Assembly (NCBI RefSeq): GCF_006363955.1
Contig: NZ_CP040948.1
Span: forward strand, 124,001-188,000
DNA: 64,000 nucleotides
Direction: 5' to 3'
Source of the DNA: Methylophilus medardicus
GTDB lineage: Bacteria; Pseudomonadota; Gammaproteobacteria; Burkholderiales; Methylophilaceae
Shown piece by piece: positions 1-8,364 of the stretch. A model generated the notes under the pieces. It was not told the origin of the DNA and ran no database searches. It saw nothing but the letters and a program-made list of their open reading frames with translations. Position 1 is the first letter of the stretch; every line of letters begins with the position of its first letter. The translations under genes and the position numbers were made by a program.

Positions 1-147
1 GGTGAAAAATTTGGCGTGATCACGGCATTGGCTGAAAACAGTCAAACGCTGAAATACGAGTTAAAGATAAAAGAATCGATTCAAGACCCGGTGAGCGGGG
101 AATGGGCCGAGCAACTGACAACACTGGAACTGCAGGAACATCAATGA
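1..147 (+). CDS. pilP: PilP, C-terminal fragment (type IV pilus inner-membrane lipoprotein)
   Basis: An open frame runs from the first base of the window to a TGA at 145-147 and gives about 48 residues beginning GEKFGVITAL and ending LELQEHQ. This resembles the end of PilP, the lipoprotein that links the PilMNO inner-membrane platform to the PilQ secretin. The call rests mostly on context: the frame ends in an ATGA overlap with pilQ, as expected for the conserved pilMNOPQ operon. The gene is truncated by the window edge, so its lipobox and main domain are not visible. Confidence 0.8.
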   Translation, partial: GEKFGVITALAENSQTLKYELKIKESIQDPVSGEWAEQLTTLELQEHQ

Positions 148-2381
148 TGAAAAAATTAAGCGATCTTGTTACCCGGATGGCATTGTTTGCGGTGGCGCTA
201 ACGTCACCGCTGCTGGGGATGACGGCAGAGTTGCCGACGAATAACAATCAGCTGCAAGCGGTGGAGGTGACTGCACTGCCAGGGGGGCGATTGAACGTAC
301 AGTTGCAGATGGCACATCCCTTAGCTACGACGCCATTAAGTTTTACTTTGAGTAATCCGCCCAGAATTGTATTTGATATTCCCAATGCGACGAATGCGAC
401 CGGTAAAAATGTACTGCCTATAAACCAAGGGGTATTAAAGTCGGTACAAGTGGCGCAAGCCAGTGACCGTAGTCGCGTGGTGTTAAATCTATCTAAACCA
501 GTGCAGCATGCTCTGCAACTGCAGGATCAAAGCCTGATGGTGGGTTTAACCCAAGAGGGGGCAGAAGTCCCGGTTGCCGCCGTAGCAGCCAAGCGTTTTT
601 CAGAGCAGGAAGTGGCTGCGGGACACAAAATCAACAAAATTGATTTTGTGCGTGGCAAGAATGGGGAAGGCCGTATTTTGGTCGATTTATCGGATAGCCG
701 TGTCGGTGTTAACGTGCGTAACGCGGGCAAAACGGTGGTGATTGATTTTGCCGATACCGAATTACCAGAAGCGTTACAACGTCGCCTGAACGTGACCAAC
801 TTTAACACGCCTGTCTTATATGTGGATGCCCTGCGCCATCATCATCAAGCACAAATTGTGATTGAGCCGCAAGGCGATTGGGAGCAGTCCGCCTACCAGA
901 CTGATCGTCGCTTGGTGGTCGATATTCGGCCCTTGCCTAAAGACCCGAACAAACTGATTCAAGGCTCTAAGCAGGGCTATGCAGGTGAAAAGCTGTCATT
1001 GAACTTTCAGCGTGTAGATGTTAGGGACGTATTGAAAGTAATTGCTGACTTCACAGGTAAAAACATTGTGGTCAGTGACGCGGTATCTGGCAGTGTGACC
1101 ATCGGCCTGAAAGATGTGCCTTGGGATCAGGCGCTAGATGTGATCATGAAAAGCAAAGGCCTAGACATGCGTGTGAATGGCAGTGTGATCTCGATTGCGC
1201 CTGCAGAAGAATTTGCGGCCAAAGAGAAGGCACAATTGACCGCAGAAGCTGAGCGCGAAACGCTAGAGACCCTGCGCACTGAAGTGTTTTCACTCAAATA
1301 TCAGAAGGCGATGGACTTTAGAAATATGTTGTTGGGTGGCGGTGGCACTAGCGCGGGCGGCAACGCGCCCAGTATGTCAGGTGGATCGACTGCCGGGCGT
1401 ATGAACCGGATTCTTTCTCAGCGTGGCAGTGTCACCTTTGATGCCCGTACTAACACGATTTTCATACAGGATACGCCGAGAAAATTAGAAGAAATTCAGA
1501 CCATTATTAATAAGGTTGATGTGCCAGTGAAACAGGTCATGATTGAGTCACGCATGGTGATTGCCTCAAATACCTTCTCTAAAGCACTGGGCGCACGGTT
1601 TGGTATCTCGCAAACAGGCACTCCCGGGAGTAATACTAATCTGTCTGTCGGCGGTACACTGGGCAACAAGGCGACTGCATTCACCGCGCCTACCACCGCG
1701 GGCGGCAACGGCACCTTTACCCTAGGCACGCAAGGCGGTACGGTGCAGAGCGCGACGCTGGGTAACTACACCGTGAGCTCTAACGGGCAGCCAGATTTAA
1801 TGTCCAATTTGCCCGTGACCAATGCCTACGGTGGCATCGCATTGAGCTTGCTCAAATTGTCTGCCAATATGCTGCTTAATCTTGAGTTGTCCGCGTTAGA
1901 GGCAGATGCCCGTGGTAAGGTCATTTCCAGTCCACGTGTGACCACTGCGAATCAGCAGAAGGCGCGCATTGCACAGGGCGTCGAAATCCCTTACCAGACA
2001 TCGACCAGCAGTGGTGCTACCGCAGTCAGCTTCAAGCGCGCTGAGTTGAGTCTCGAAGTGACCCCACAGATCACGCCTGATCAGAAAATCATCATGGACT
2101 TGGATGTGCGCAAAGACAGCAAGGGCGAAGAAACCTCTGGGGGCGTGGCCATCAATACGCAGAATGTGCAAACACAGGTGCTGGTTGGTAACGGCGAAAC
2201 CGTGGTGCTAGGCGGGATTTATGAACAAGTCTCCCGTAAATCTACCGATAAAGTGCCGTTCTTTGGTGACTTGCCGGTGGTGGGCTATGCATTCAAACGC
2301 AACACCAGACAAGAGGACAAAACGGAGCTGCTGATTTTTATTACCCCTAAAGTCATGGATGAAAGCTTGGCGCTCAACTAA
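144..2381 (+). CDS. pilQ: Type IV pilus secretin PilQ
   Basis: PilQ forms the outer-membrane channel through which the type IV pilus is extended and retracted. The 745-residue product starts with a signal peptide (about residues 1-30), followed by two AMIN peptidoglycan-binding repeats (roughly 40-110 and 165-215), an STN/N0 domain near 285-350, a secretin N1-type domain with a Gly/Ser-rich insert (around 400-430), and the C-terminal secretin core with the VPFFGDLPVVGYAF motif and the terminal ELLIFITPKV strand. The ATG at 144 was chosen because it overlaps the pilP stop (ATGA) and is followed by a good signal peptide; an in-frame ATG at 102 would add 14 residues that lie inside pilP. The next ATG at 147 is equally possible. 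Confidence 0.95.
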   Translation: MMKKLSDLVTRMALFAVALTSPLLGMTAELPTNNNQLQAVEVTALPGGRLNVQLQMAHPLATTPLSFTLSNPPRIVFDIPNATNATGKNVLPINQGVLKSVQVAQASDRSRVVLNLSKPVQHALQLQDQSLMVGLTQEGAEVPVAAVAAKRFSEQEVAAGHKINKIDFVRGKNGEGRILVDLSDSRVGVNVRNAGKTVVIDFADTELPEALQRRLNVTNFNTPVLYVDALRHHHQAQIVIEPQGDWEQSAYQTDRRLVVDIRPLPKDPNKLIQGSKQGYAGEKLSLNFQRVDVRDVLKVIADFTGKNIVVSDAVSGSVTIGLKDVPWDQALDVIMKSKGLDMRVNGSVISIAPAEEFAAKEKAQLTAEAERETLETLRTEVFSLKYQKAMDFRNMLLGGGGTSAGGNAPSMSGGSTAGRMNRILSQRGSVTFDARTNTIFIQDTPRKLEEIQTIINKVDVPVKQVMIESRMVIASNTFSKALGARFGISQTGTPGSNTNLSVGGTLGNKATAFTAPTTAGGNGTFTLGTQGGTVQSATLGNYTVSSNGQPDLMSNLPVTNAYGGIALSLLKLSANMLLNLELSALEADARGKVISSPRVTTANQQKARIAQGVEIPYQTSTSSGATAVSFKRAELSLEVTPQITPDQKIIMDLDVRKDSKGEETSGGVAINTQNVQTQVLVGNGETVVLGGIYEQVSRKSTDKVPFFGDLPVVGYAFKRNTRQEDKTELLIFITPKVMDESLALN

Positions 2382-2437
2382 ATACTCAGCTCAATGGTGC
2401 GCGATTACTGACAGCAGCCAGCCTTTGCCTTAAAATG

Positions 2438-2463
2438 CCCAACTGAAACGGTTGGGTTTTTTT
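2438..2463 (+). terminator. Intrinsic terminator-like hairpin touching the aroK start
   Basis: CCCAAC (2438-2443) pairs with GTTGGG (2451-2456) across a 7-base loop, and seven T follow directly (2457-2463). This is the shape of a Rho-independent terminator for pilQ. The T-run ends at the base before the aroK ATG at 2464, so the hairpin also occupies the place of the aroK ribosome-binding site. It may act as an attenuator between the pilus genes and aroKB. Confidence 0.7.
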
Positions 2464-3006
2464 ATGGGTGCGCAAATACCAAATAACATATTTTTGATCG
2501 GTTTGATGGGGGCGGGTAAAACCACGGTTGGCAAATTGATTGCCAAAAGTTTGGGGAAAACCTTCTATGACACAGACCATGTGATTGAGCAGCGCACAGG
2601 TGTGAAAATTCCCACTATCTTTGAACTCGAGGGTGAGGAGGGCTTTCGCAAGCGCGAAACCTCCACGCTAGAGGAGTTCGCGCAACAAGACAATGTCGTG
2701 CTTGCCACTGGCGGTGGCGCCATCATCGCGCCCGAAAATCGCGCGATTCTCAAACAATACGGGTATGTGATTTATTTGCGCGCAAACGTCAACGAGTTGT
2801 ATCTGCGGACCCGCAACGATAAAAACCGCCCTTTGCTACAAAATGTCGATGTGAAAGCAAAGCTGGAGCAGCTATTTCACGCGCGCAATCCGCTGTACAC
2901 CGAAACGGCAAATTTGATTGTCGATACCGGTCATCAGCCGGTGGCGGTCATTATTCAAAAAATTGAAAACGCCCTTCATGCGTTGGAGTCCTCATGCAAA
3001 CCTTAA
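2464..3006 (+). CDS. aroK: Shikimate kinase I
   Basis: AroK phosphorylates shikimate to shikimate 3-phosphate with ATP in the pathway to chorismate and aromatic amino acids. The 180-residue product has the P-loop GLMGAGKTT near its start, the substrate-binding [11 protein letters not shown] segment, the GGGA motif and the NRPLL lid region, all standard for the family. The ATG at 2464 gives the usual short N-terminus before the P-loop; a TTG at 2452 in the same frame lies inside the terminator-like hairpin and is unlikely. The gene overlaps aroB by 13 bases, so the two are probably translated together. pilQ-aroK-aroB is a common order in proteobacteria. Confidence 0.95.
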   Translation: MGAQIPNNIFLIGLMGAGKTTVGKLIAKSLGKTFYDTDHVIEQRTGVKIPTIFELEGEEGFRKRETSTLEEFAQQDNVVLATGGGAIIAPENRAILKQYGYVIYLRANVNELYLRTRNDKNRPLLQNVDVKAKLEQLFHARNPLYTETANLIVDTGHQPVAVIIQKIENALHALESSCKP

Positions 3007-4073
3007 CTGTCAGTTTGGCTGACCGTAGTTATCCTATTCACATCGGCAGCGGCCTGTTAGGGCAGGCAGAGCATATTTTGCCGCATCTCAAACGCAAGCA
3101 GGTCGCCATTGTCAGCAACACCACTGTCGCACCGTTGTATATGCAAACGATTGCCCAGCCATTACGTGATGCGGGCGTGGCGGTGATTGAGATTGTATTG
3201 CCGGATGGCGAGGCGCATAAAAACCATCAAACCTTGCAAATCATTTATGATCATTTGCTGCAAAATCGCTGTGAGCGCAATACCACGCTGATCGCGTTGG
3301 GCGGTGGTGTGATTGGTGACTTGACTGGCTATGCCGCCGCCACTTATTTGCGCGGAGTACCCTTTATTCAGGTGCCGACCACGCTGCTGTCGCAAGTGGA
3401 CTCTAGTGTGGGGGGTAAAACCGGCATTAATCATCCTTTGGGCAAAAACATGATCGGCGCATTTTATCAGCCGAAACTCGTGCTGGCTGATATCGATACC
3501 TTGACCACGCTGCCGCAACGAGAGTTATCGGCTGGCGTGGCTGAAGTTGTGAAGTATGGCCTGATTCGTGACGCCGACTTTTTTGATTGGCTAGAAACAA
3601 ATATGTCAGCGCTGATGCACTTGGATGCCGCAGTCACTAGTTATGCGATTTATCGTTCTTGTGAGAATAAAGCCGAGGTTGTCGCTGCAGATGAACACGA
3701 GCAAGGTGAGCGGGCTTTGCTCAACTTGGGGCACACGTTTGGGCACGCCATTGAAAATGCCATGGGCTACGGCGTCTGGTTGCATGGTGAGGCGGTCGCC
3801 ACCGGTACGGTCATGGCGGCAGACTTATCCCAACGCATGGGTTGGTTAAATGCGGCCGAAGTCGCTCGCATCAAAGCCATTCTGCAAGCGGCTAAACTGC
3901 CCATCGACGCCCCTGACTTAGGCGCGGATGAATACTTAAGACTGATGCAGCTCGATAAAAAAGTGGCTGATGGCCGTATTCGGCTGATATTGCAACAGTC
4001 CATTGGTAAAGCGGTCATCACGGCCGACTACGATGCCGAAAAATTAAGACAAACGCTGTCGTTGGCTGCGTAA
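2994..4073 (+). CDS. aroB: 3-dehydroquinate synthase
   Basis: AroB converts DAHP to 3-dehydroquinate, the second step of the shikimate pathway, using NAD and a divalent metal. The 359-residue product shows the NAD-binding stretch [16 protein letters not shown], the [11 protein letters not shown] substrate loop, and the metal-site segments [21 protein letters not shown] and LHGEAVATG that hold the Glu/His/His ligands. Length is normal. The ATG lies inside the end of aroK, and the dGTPase gene follows after 16 bases, so the three form one transcriptional block. Confidence 0.97.
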   Translation: MQTLTVSLADRSYPIHIGSGLLGQAEHILPHLKRKQVAIVSNTTVAPLYMQTIAQPLRDAGVAVIEIVLPDGEAHKNHQTLQIIYDHLLQNRCERNTTLIALGGGVIGDLTGYAAATYLRGVPFIQVPTTLLSQVDSSVGGKTGINHPLGKNMIGAFYQPKLVLADIDTLTTLPQRELSAGVAEVVKYGLIRDADFFDWLETNMSALMHLDAAVTSYAIYRSCENKAEVVAADEHEQGERALLNLGHTFGHAIENAMGYGVWLHGEAVATGTVMAADLSQRMGWLNAAEVARIKAILQAAKLPIDAPDLGADEYLRLMQLDKKVADGRIRLILQQSIGKAVITADYDAEKLRQTLSLAA

Positions 4074-4089
4074 CTTAAGGATAAGACCC

Positions 4090-5214
4090 ATGACCTTAGC
4101 CGCCTTTGCCGCACACCCTGAACACACGAGAGGCCGCAAGGTTGCTGAGCAAGAGTCGCCTTTGCGTAATGTGTTTCAGCGGGACCGCGACCGTATTATT
4201 CACTCGACTGCATTTCGTCGCCTTGAATACAAAACCCAGGTGTTTGTGAACCACGAAGGGGATCTATTTCGTACGCGTCTGACGCACAGTATTGAAGTGG
4301 CGCAATTAACCCGCGGCATCGCACGTACGCTGGGCTTGCATGAGGATTTGGCCGAGGCCATTGCACTGGCGCATGACCTCGGACATACCCCGTTTGGTCA
4401 CGCCGGACAGGATGCGTTAAATCACTGCATGCGCGACTACGGCGGCTTTGAGCACAACCTACAATCATTGCGTGTCGTGGATGTACTCGAAAATCGGTAT
4501 GCCAGTTTTGATGGCCTGAATTTAACCTTTGAGGTGCGCGAAGGCATTCTCAAGCATTGTTCACGCAAAAATGCCCAATTATTAGGCGACGTAGGGCAGC
4601 GCTTTTTGCGTGGAGAATCCCCCAGCCTAGAGGCGCAGGTGACCAACTTTGCTGATGAAATTGCCTATAACAATCACGATGTTGATGATGGTTTGCGCTC
4701 AGGCCTCATCACGATCCAGCAACTGTCGAATATTCAATTGTTTGCCGAAAACATGGCTGAGGTTAAAAAGCTGTATGGTGAGATTGAAGAAAAACGGCTG
4801 GTGCATGAAACCATCCGCCGAATGATCAATGTCTTGGTGGTAGATTTGTGCCAACAAAGCCAGCAGACGATTGCCGCTTTGCATCCAGCGAGTATCGATG
4901 ATGTGCGCAAGGCCCCGGGCTATTTAGTGGGCTTTAGCCAGGCGTTAGTCGATAAAAACTTAGAGCTCAAACAATTTTTACGCAAACATTTGTATCAGCA
5001 CTATCGAGTCAATCGCATGAGTGCTAAGGCAAGCCGTATTATTGAAGAGCTCTTCGCAGCCTTCATGGATAATCCAGCCTTGATGCCGGATGAGCATCAA
5101 GGCGCCGCCAAGCTGGATCAGGCCCGCGCGGTGGCAGATTATATTGCCGGGATGACAGACCGCTACGCGATACGCGAGCACAAGCGATTATTTGCGGTGG
5201 AAGAAACTTGGTAA
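4090..5214 (+). CDS. dgt: Deoxyguanosinetriphosphate triphosphohydrolase-like protein (HD domain)
   Basis: This cytoplasmic HD-domain enzyme belongs to the dNTP triphosphohydrolase family that splits dNTPs to nucleosides and triphosphate. The 374-residue product shows the metal ligands in order: His of [13 protein letters not shown], the HD pair of [12 protein letters not shown], and the Asp of [12 protein letters not shown]. It starts with the typical [22 protein letters not shown] segment. The length fits the short dGTPase-like subfamily rather than the long E. coli Dgt, so substrate preference is unknown. An AAGGAT lies 9 bases before the ATG, and a strong terminator follows at 5241-5267. 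Confidence 0.92.
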   Translation: MTLAAFAAHPEHTRGRKVAEQESPLRNVFQRDRDRIIHSTAFRRLEYKTQVFVNHEGDLFRTRLTHSIEVAQLTRGIARTLGLHEDLAEAIALAHDLGHTPFGHAGQDALNHCMRDYGGFEHNLQSLRVVDVLENRYASFDGLNLTFEVREGILKHCSRKNAQLLGDVGQRFLRGESPSLEAQVTNFADEIAYNNHDVDDGLRSGLITIQQLSNIQLFAENMAEVKKLYGEIEEKRLVHETIRRMINVLVVDLCQQSQQTIAALHPASIDDVRKAPGYLVGFSQALVDKNLELKQFLRKHLYQHYRVNRMSAKASRIIEELFAAFMDNPALMPDEHQGAAKLDQARAVADYIAGMTDRYAIREHKRLFAVEETW

Positions 5215-5240
5215 CTTCATCGTGGGTTGGCAATAAAAAA

Positions 5241-5267
5241 AGCTGCGCACCTAGCGCAGCTTTTTTT
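5241..5267. terminator. Bidirectional intrinsic terminator between dgt and dksA
   Basis: AGCTGCGC (5241-5248) and GCGCAGCT (5254-5261) form a perfect 8-bp stem around a 5-base loop, with A-rich sequence before and seven T after. It can end transcription of the convergent genes dgt (plus) and dksA (minus). Confidence 0.9.
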
Positions 5268-5300
5268 GCGAAAACGACATCACATCGTCAACGTTTAGTC

Positions 5301-5723
5301 TTATTTGGCGACTTGCTTTTCGCGCATTTCATCTAGCGTTTTGCAATCGATACACAAGGTCGCCGTTGGGCGAGCTTCTAAGCGCTTGAGACCGATCTCA
5401 ATGCCACAGCCTTCGCAGTAGCCGTAATCACCGCTATCGATATTACGCAAAGTTTCATCGATTTTCTTGATTAGTTTACGTTCGCGGTCGCGGTTGCGTA
5501 GCTCAAGGGCCATGTCAGATTCTTGGCTGGCACGATCATTAGGGTCCGCAAAACTGGTCACCTCGTCCTGCATGGTGTGCACCGTGCGGTCAATGTCATG
5601 ACTCAGTTCCGATTTCCAGTCATTCAGAATTTTACGGAAATGATCCTGTTGTTTTTTATTCATGTATTCCTCACCAGCTGCCGGCTGGTAAGGGGTGAAG
5701 GATTTGTTAACGGTATCTGCCAT
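5301..5723 (-). CDS. dksA: RNA polymerase-binding transcription factor DksA
   Basis: DksA inserts a coiled coil into the secondary channel of RNA polymerase and, with ppGpp, adjusts rRNA and amino-acid promoters. The 140-residue product keeps the coiled coil with tip residues DPNDRA (the DxxDxA motif), the [13 protein letters not shown] segment, and a four-cysteine zinc finger (GYCEGCG ... LCIDCKT). The start at 5723 is preferred because the residues [12 protein letters not shown] before the internal Met match the known DksA N-terminus. The internal ATG at 5663 has the better Shine-Dalgarno (GAGG), so a shorter form cannot be ruled out. Confidence 0.97.
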   Translation of the reverse strand: MADTVNKSFTPYQPAAGEEYMNKKQQDHFRKILNDWKSELSHDIDRTVHTMQDEVTSFADPNDRASQESDMALELRNRDRERKLIKKIDETLRNIDSGDYGYCEGCGIEIGLKRLEARPTATLCIDCKTLDEMREKQVAK

Positions 5724-5860
5724 GATGGGTCCAAAGAACGAAACTACTGAATAGTCATTGCCAAAAAAGGCGCCTGTACTGCATGAGGTCTATCAACAAT
5801 CGCGCGAGTTTACACCAGTTTTACGGGCATGCAAAGACTCTTTGCGCGCTTTTAAAACGC

Positions 5861-6724
5861 TCAAGATGCCGCCTGCTCCCGGTGTTCCAGTGCTTTTAAT
5901 GTATTTTCCATCAGTGTGGCGACAGTCATCGGCCCTACGCCCCCGGGCACAGGCGTGATATGACTTGCGCGCTGACTAGCAACCTCAAAATCGACATCAC
6001 CGGTAATCTTGCCATCCGGCAAGCGATTGATGCCGATGTCGACCACAATGGCGCCGGGCTTGATCCATTCCCCTTGAATGAGGCCCGCCTTGCCCGCTGC
6101 TGCCACCACCAAATCCGCCCTGCCTATGTGAGCAGCTAAATCTTTGGTGTGACGATGGCAACTGGTCACCGTACATCCAGCCAGTAATAACTCTAGGCCC
6201 ATAGGGCGGCCAACATGATTAGACACGCCCACCACGACTGCATCGAGCCCTTTGAGCGACAATCCGCTGGCTTGCAGCATTTTGATCACGCCATAGGGCG
6301 TGCACGAGCGTAATAAAGGCTGGCGCACGGCTAAGCGACCAATATTGTAAGGATGAAAGCCATCCACATCTTTGCTTGGGTCAATCAACGCCAAAATGTC
6401 TGACTCATCAATGTGATGGGGTAGCGGCGATTGCACCAGAATGCCATCCGTCTCATCGTCGGCATTCAGGCGATTGATTAATGTAATCAGCTCTGCCTGT
6501 GAAGTCGTCGCTGGCAAATTGTAAGCCACTGAGGTGATGCCCGTTTTTTCACAGGCAAGACGCTTGTTGCGGACATAAATCGCAGAAGCAGGGTCATCCC
6601 CTATCAATATGACCGCGAGGCAAGGCGCACGTTTTCCTGTCTGTAAACGTTGTTCTACCTGGGTTTTGATGCTTTCTAAAAGTTGACTGGCAATTTGTTT
6701 ACCATCAATAATGTGAGCGCGCAT
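5861..6724 (-). CDS. folD: Bifunctional methylene-H4F dehydrogenase / methenyl-H4F cyclohydrolase
   Basis: FolD interconverts methylene-, methenyl- and formyl-tetrahydrofolate in one-carbon metabolism. The 287-residue product has the catalytic [14 protein letters not shown] motif (YxxxK lysine), the [10 protein letters not shown] stretch, the nucleotide-binding [12 protein letters not shown] and the C-terminal [11 protein letters not shown] signature. The ATG at 6724 is chosen over a TTG two codons upstream. If the host is a methylotroph this gene would also serve the assimilatory or dissimilatory H4F route, but that is inference. It stands alone between dksA and the divergent tRNA cluster. 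Confidence 0.97.
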   Translation of the reverse strand: MRAHIIDGKQIASQLLESIKTQVEQRLQTGKRAPCLAVILIGDDPASAIYVRNKRLACEKTGITSVAYNLPATTSQAELITLINRLNADDETDGILVQSPLPHHIDESDILALIDPSKDVDGFHPYNIGRLAVRQPLLRSCTPYGVIKMLQASGLSLKGLDAVVVGVSNHVGRPMGLELLLAGCTVTSCHRHTKDLAAHIGRADLVVAAAGKAGLIQGEWIKPGAIVVDIGINRLPDGKITGDVDFEVASQRASHITPVPGGVGPMTVATLMENTLKALEHREQAAS

Positions 6725-6768
6725 GAGCAAAATTTTTGTCGTGAAAAGATAATTTTATCACATCGAGA

Positions 6769-6798
6769 TTGACACAAATTCAGAAAATCGGTTATATT
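6769..6798 (+). promoter_or_regulatory. Sigma-70-type promoter of the tRNA cluster
   Basis: A perfect -35 TTGACA (6769-6774) and a -10 TATATT (6793-6798) are 18 bases apart. The first mature tRNA base is 9 bases downstream, which fits a strong stable-RNA promoter. Confidence 0.65.
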
Positions 6799-6806
6799 TC
6801 CGTCTT

Positions 6807-6883
6807 CGGCGTGTAGCGTAGTCTGGTAGCGCGCCTGCTTTGGGAGCAGGATGTCGGGAGTTCGAATCTCTCCACGCCGACCA
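6807..6883 (+). tRNA. tRNA-Pro (anticodon TGG)
   Basis: The 77-base sequence folds as a cloverleaf: acceptor CGGCGTG/CACGCCG, anticodon stem CCTGC/GCAGG around a 7-base loop with anticodon TGG at 6841-6843, a TTCGAAT T-loop, discriminator A and an encoded CCA end. It is the first of three tRNAs read in the same direction. Confidence 0.95.
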
Positions 6884-6922
6884 GTTTTCTTGGAATGCCT
6901 GATCGTCTTGTAACTACTTTAT

Positions 6923-6999
6923 CTGCTCGTAGCTCAACTGGATAGAGCACCAGCCTTCTAAGCTGGGGGTTACAGGTTCGATTCCTGTCGGGCAGGCCA
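6923..6999 (+). tRNA. tRNA-Arg (anticodon TCT)
   Basis: The cloverleaf is complete: acceptor CTGCTCG pairs with CGGGCAG (one T-G pair), anticodon stem CCAGC/GCTGG with loop CTTCTAA and anticodon TCT at 6957-6959, T-arm ACAGG/CCTGT, discriminator G and an encoded CCA. It decodes AGA/AGG. Confidence 0.95.
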
Positions 7000-7014
7000 A
7001 AATCTTTCCCAGTG

Positions 7015-7090
7015 GTGGCTATAGCTCAGTTGGTAGAGCCCCGGATTGTGATTCCGGTTGTCGTGGGTTCGAGTCCCATTAGCCACCCCA
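7015..7090 (+). tRNA. tRNA-His (anticodon GTG)
   Basis: Acceptor GTGGCTA pairs with TAGCCAC. The anticodon stem CCGGA/TCCGG holds loop TTGTGAT with anticodon GTG at 7048-7050. The base before the acceptor (G at 7014) can pair with discriminator C, giving the extra G-1 that is diagnostic of tRNA-His. CCA is encoded. Confidence 0.95.
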
Positions 7091-7202
7091 TTGACCTCAA
7101 CATCCTGTGTCACCTCAAATTTAATCGCTAAAAGCAGCGCTGTTTAACGATAAGCTATTTGCATTCGCTTGATAAAGTGATCAAAAAATCTTTGTCTCGC
7201 TT

Positions 7203-8210
7203 ATGACCGCTAACTTGAATTTAAAAAAATGGATGCAAAGCTTGATTGATCTCATGCAAATTAGAGATAGTCTGGCTTTGGACCCTGCTTTGCTCGCGTT
7301 GATGCAGCATTGGCTAAGTATGTTTGCGGCAAAAACGCAAGCCACCAGAATGCAGGTCTTATCCAAGCGGCAATTGGTGTCTGTGATGCATGCACAGGCT
7401 TCAAGCACGGATCCCACCTTTGAGTCTTGGCCACCAGAAGTGTATTCAATCCTGTTGGATTACTTTCATCAAACAAATCCGCAGCATGCTTGTTTTGAGA
7501 CCAACTTTGGTAAATTACATGTCTTTCCACTGCGGCAGAGTATTTCTCACAAAAATGCGATCTTGCTGATCCAGCACGATGATTTGTCGAGTGCGGCGGT
7601 CGAGCTGGTGGAGCAGTGTTTGCAGATGTTTTATCATTATGCGAGCCTGATTATTGAAAACGAGCGGGATGCGCTCACCGGTCTGCTTAACCGTAAAACA
7701 TTTGATCAGTGCGTCAGCAAAATTCTACTCAATGATTACAAACCCGAATATCGCTTCCCGCTACATCATTATCTGGTCATTTTTGATATCGATTTTTTTA
7801 AGCGTATCAATGATACCTATGGGCATTTGATCGGTGATGAAGTGTTGTTGCTTCTCTCACGCTTAATGCAGGCCAGTTTTCGCGATGGCGATTTGCTGTT
7901 TCGTTTTGGCGGTGAAGAGTTTGTCGGCGTGTTTTCTTGCGCCGATGAGCAAGGGATTGTCCAACTGCTAGACCGGTTTAAAGACACGCTTGCTGCCTAT
8001 GTGTTTCCGCAAGTAGGGCAAGTCACCATCAGTATTGGCTGCGCAAAAATGGCGCTCAATGTCTTACCCAATACCGTGCTTGAGCATGCAGATGAAGCGC
8101 TGTATTTCGCCAAAGAGCATGGCAGAAATCAAATTTGCTACTACGAAAAATTGCTCGCACAGGGCCTGCTAAAAGACAGCATTGTCACTGGCGAAATTGA
8201 ATTGTTCTAG
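7203..8210 (+). CDS. Diguanylate cyclase (GGDEF domain)
   Basis: The C-terminal half (about residues 155-320) is a GGDEF domain that makes cyclic di-GMP from two GTP. It has the NERDALTGLLNRKTF start, the metal-binding FDIDFFKRINDTYGH segment and the catalytic motif GGEEF near residue 236. An RDGD (RxxD) motif lies five residues before GGEEF, so the product-inhibition I-site looks intact. The N-terminal 150 residues match no domain I know; there is no signal peptide or membrane helix, so the protein is probably cytoplasmic. It lies just upstream of an MSHA-type pilus operon whose ATPase carries a c-di-GMP-binding domain, which suggests functional linkage. No clear Shine-Dalgarno precedes the ATG. 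Confidence 0.9.
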   Translation: MTANLNLKKWMQSLIDLMQIRDSLALDPALLALMQHWLSMFAAKTQATRMQVLSKRQLVSVMHAQASSTDPTFESWPPEVYSILLDYFHQTNPQHACFETNFGKLHVFPLRQSISHKNAILLIQHDDLSSAAVELVEQCLQMFYHYASLIIENERDALTGLLNRKTFDQCVSKILLNDYKPEYRFPLHHYLVIFDIDFFKRINDTYGHLIGDEVLLLLSRLMQASFRDGDLLFRFGGEEFVGVFSCADEQGIVQLLDRFKDTLAAYVFPQVGQVTISIGCAKMALNVLPNTVLEHADEALYFAKEHGRNQICYYEKLLAQGLLKDSIVTGEIELF

Positions 8211-8227
8211 GGTTACCACTACCTTCT

Positions 8228-8248
8228 CTAGCCCTTCGCTAGGGTTTT
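8228..8248 (+). terminator. Weak terminator-like hairpin after the diguanylate cyclase
   Basis: CTAGC (8228-8232) pairs with GCTAG (8238-8242), and a short T-run follows two bases later. The stem is only five pairs, so this is a possible terminator only. Confidence 0.35.
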
Positions 8249-8297
8249 ATTGATCCGCGGCGTGGATTTCAAGGGCGAGCCTTCTCTCATCACAGCA

Positions 8298-8326
8298 TTG
8301 ACATATTTTTAACAAACGTTAATATG
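8298..8326 (+). promoter_or_regulatory. Promoter of the MSHA-type operon
   Basis: A perfect -35 TTGACA (8298-8303) is followed after 16 bases by TAATAT (8320-8325), or after 17 by AATATG. Start of transcription would be near 8333. The leader then holds an AT-rich inverted repeat, AAAAATA/TATTTTT (8331-8337 and 8342-8348), and a GGGGGAAG ribosome-binding site before the secretin ATG. Confidence 0.55.
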
Positions 8327-8364
8327 AGTTAAAAATAACGCTATTTTTGTGACGGGGGAAGTCG

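Noticed and set aside
102-143. Upstream in-frame ATG for pilQ
   Set aside because: The extra 14 residues lie inside pilP and would precede the signal peptide; the ATGA overlap start at 144 is better.
6807-7090. tRNA cluster as an integration site
   Set aside because: No integrase, no duplicated tRNA 3' end and no change of gene content beside the tRNAs.
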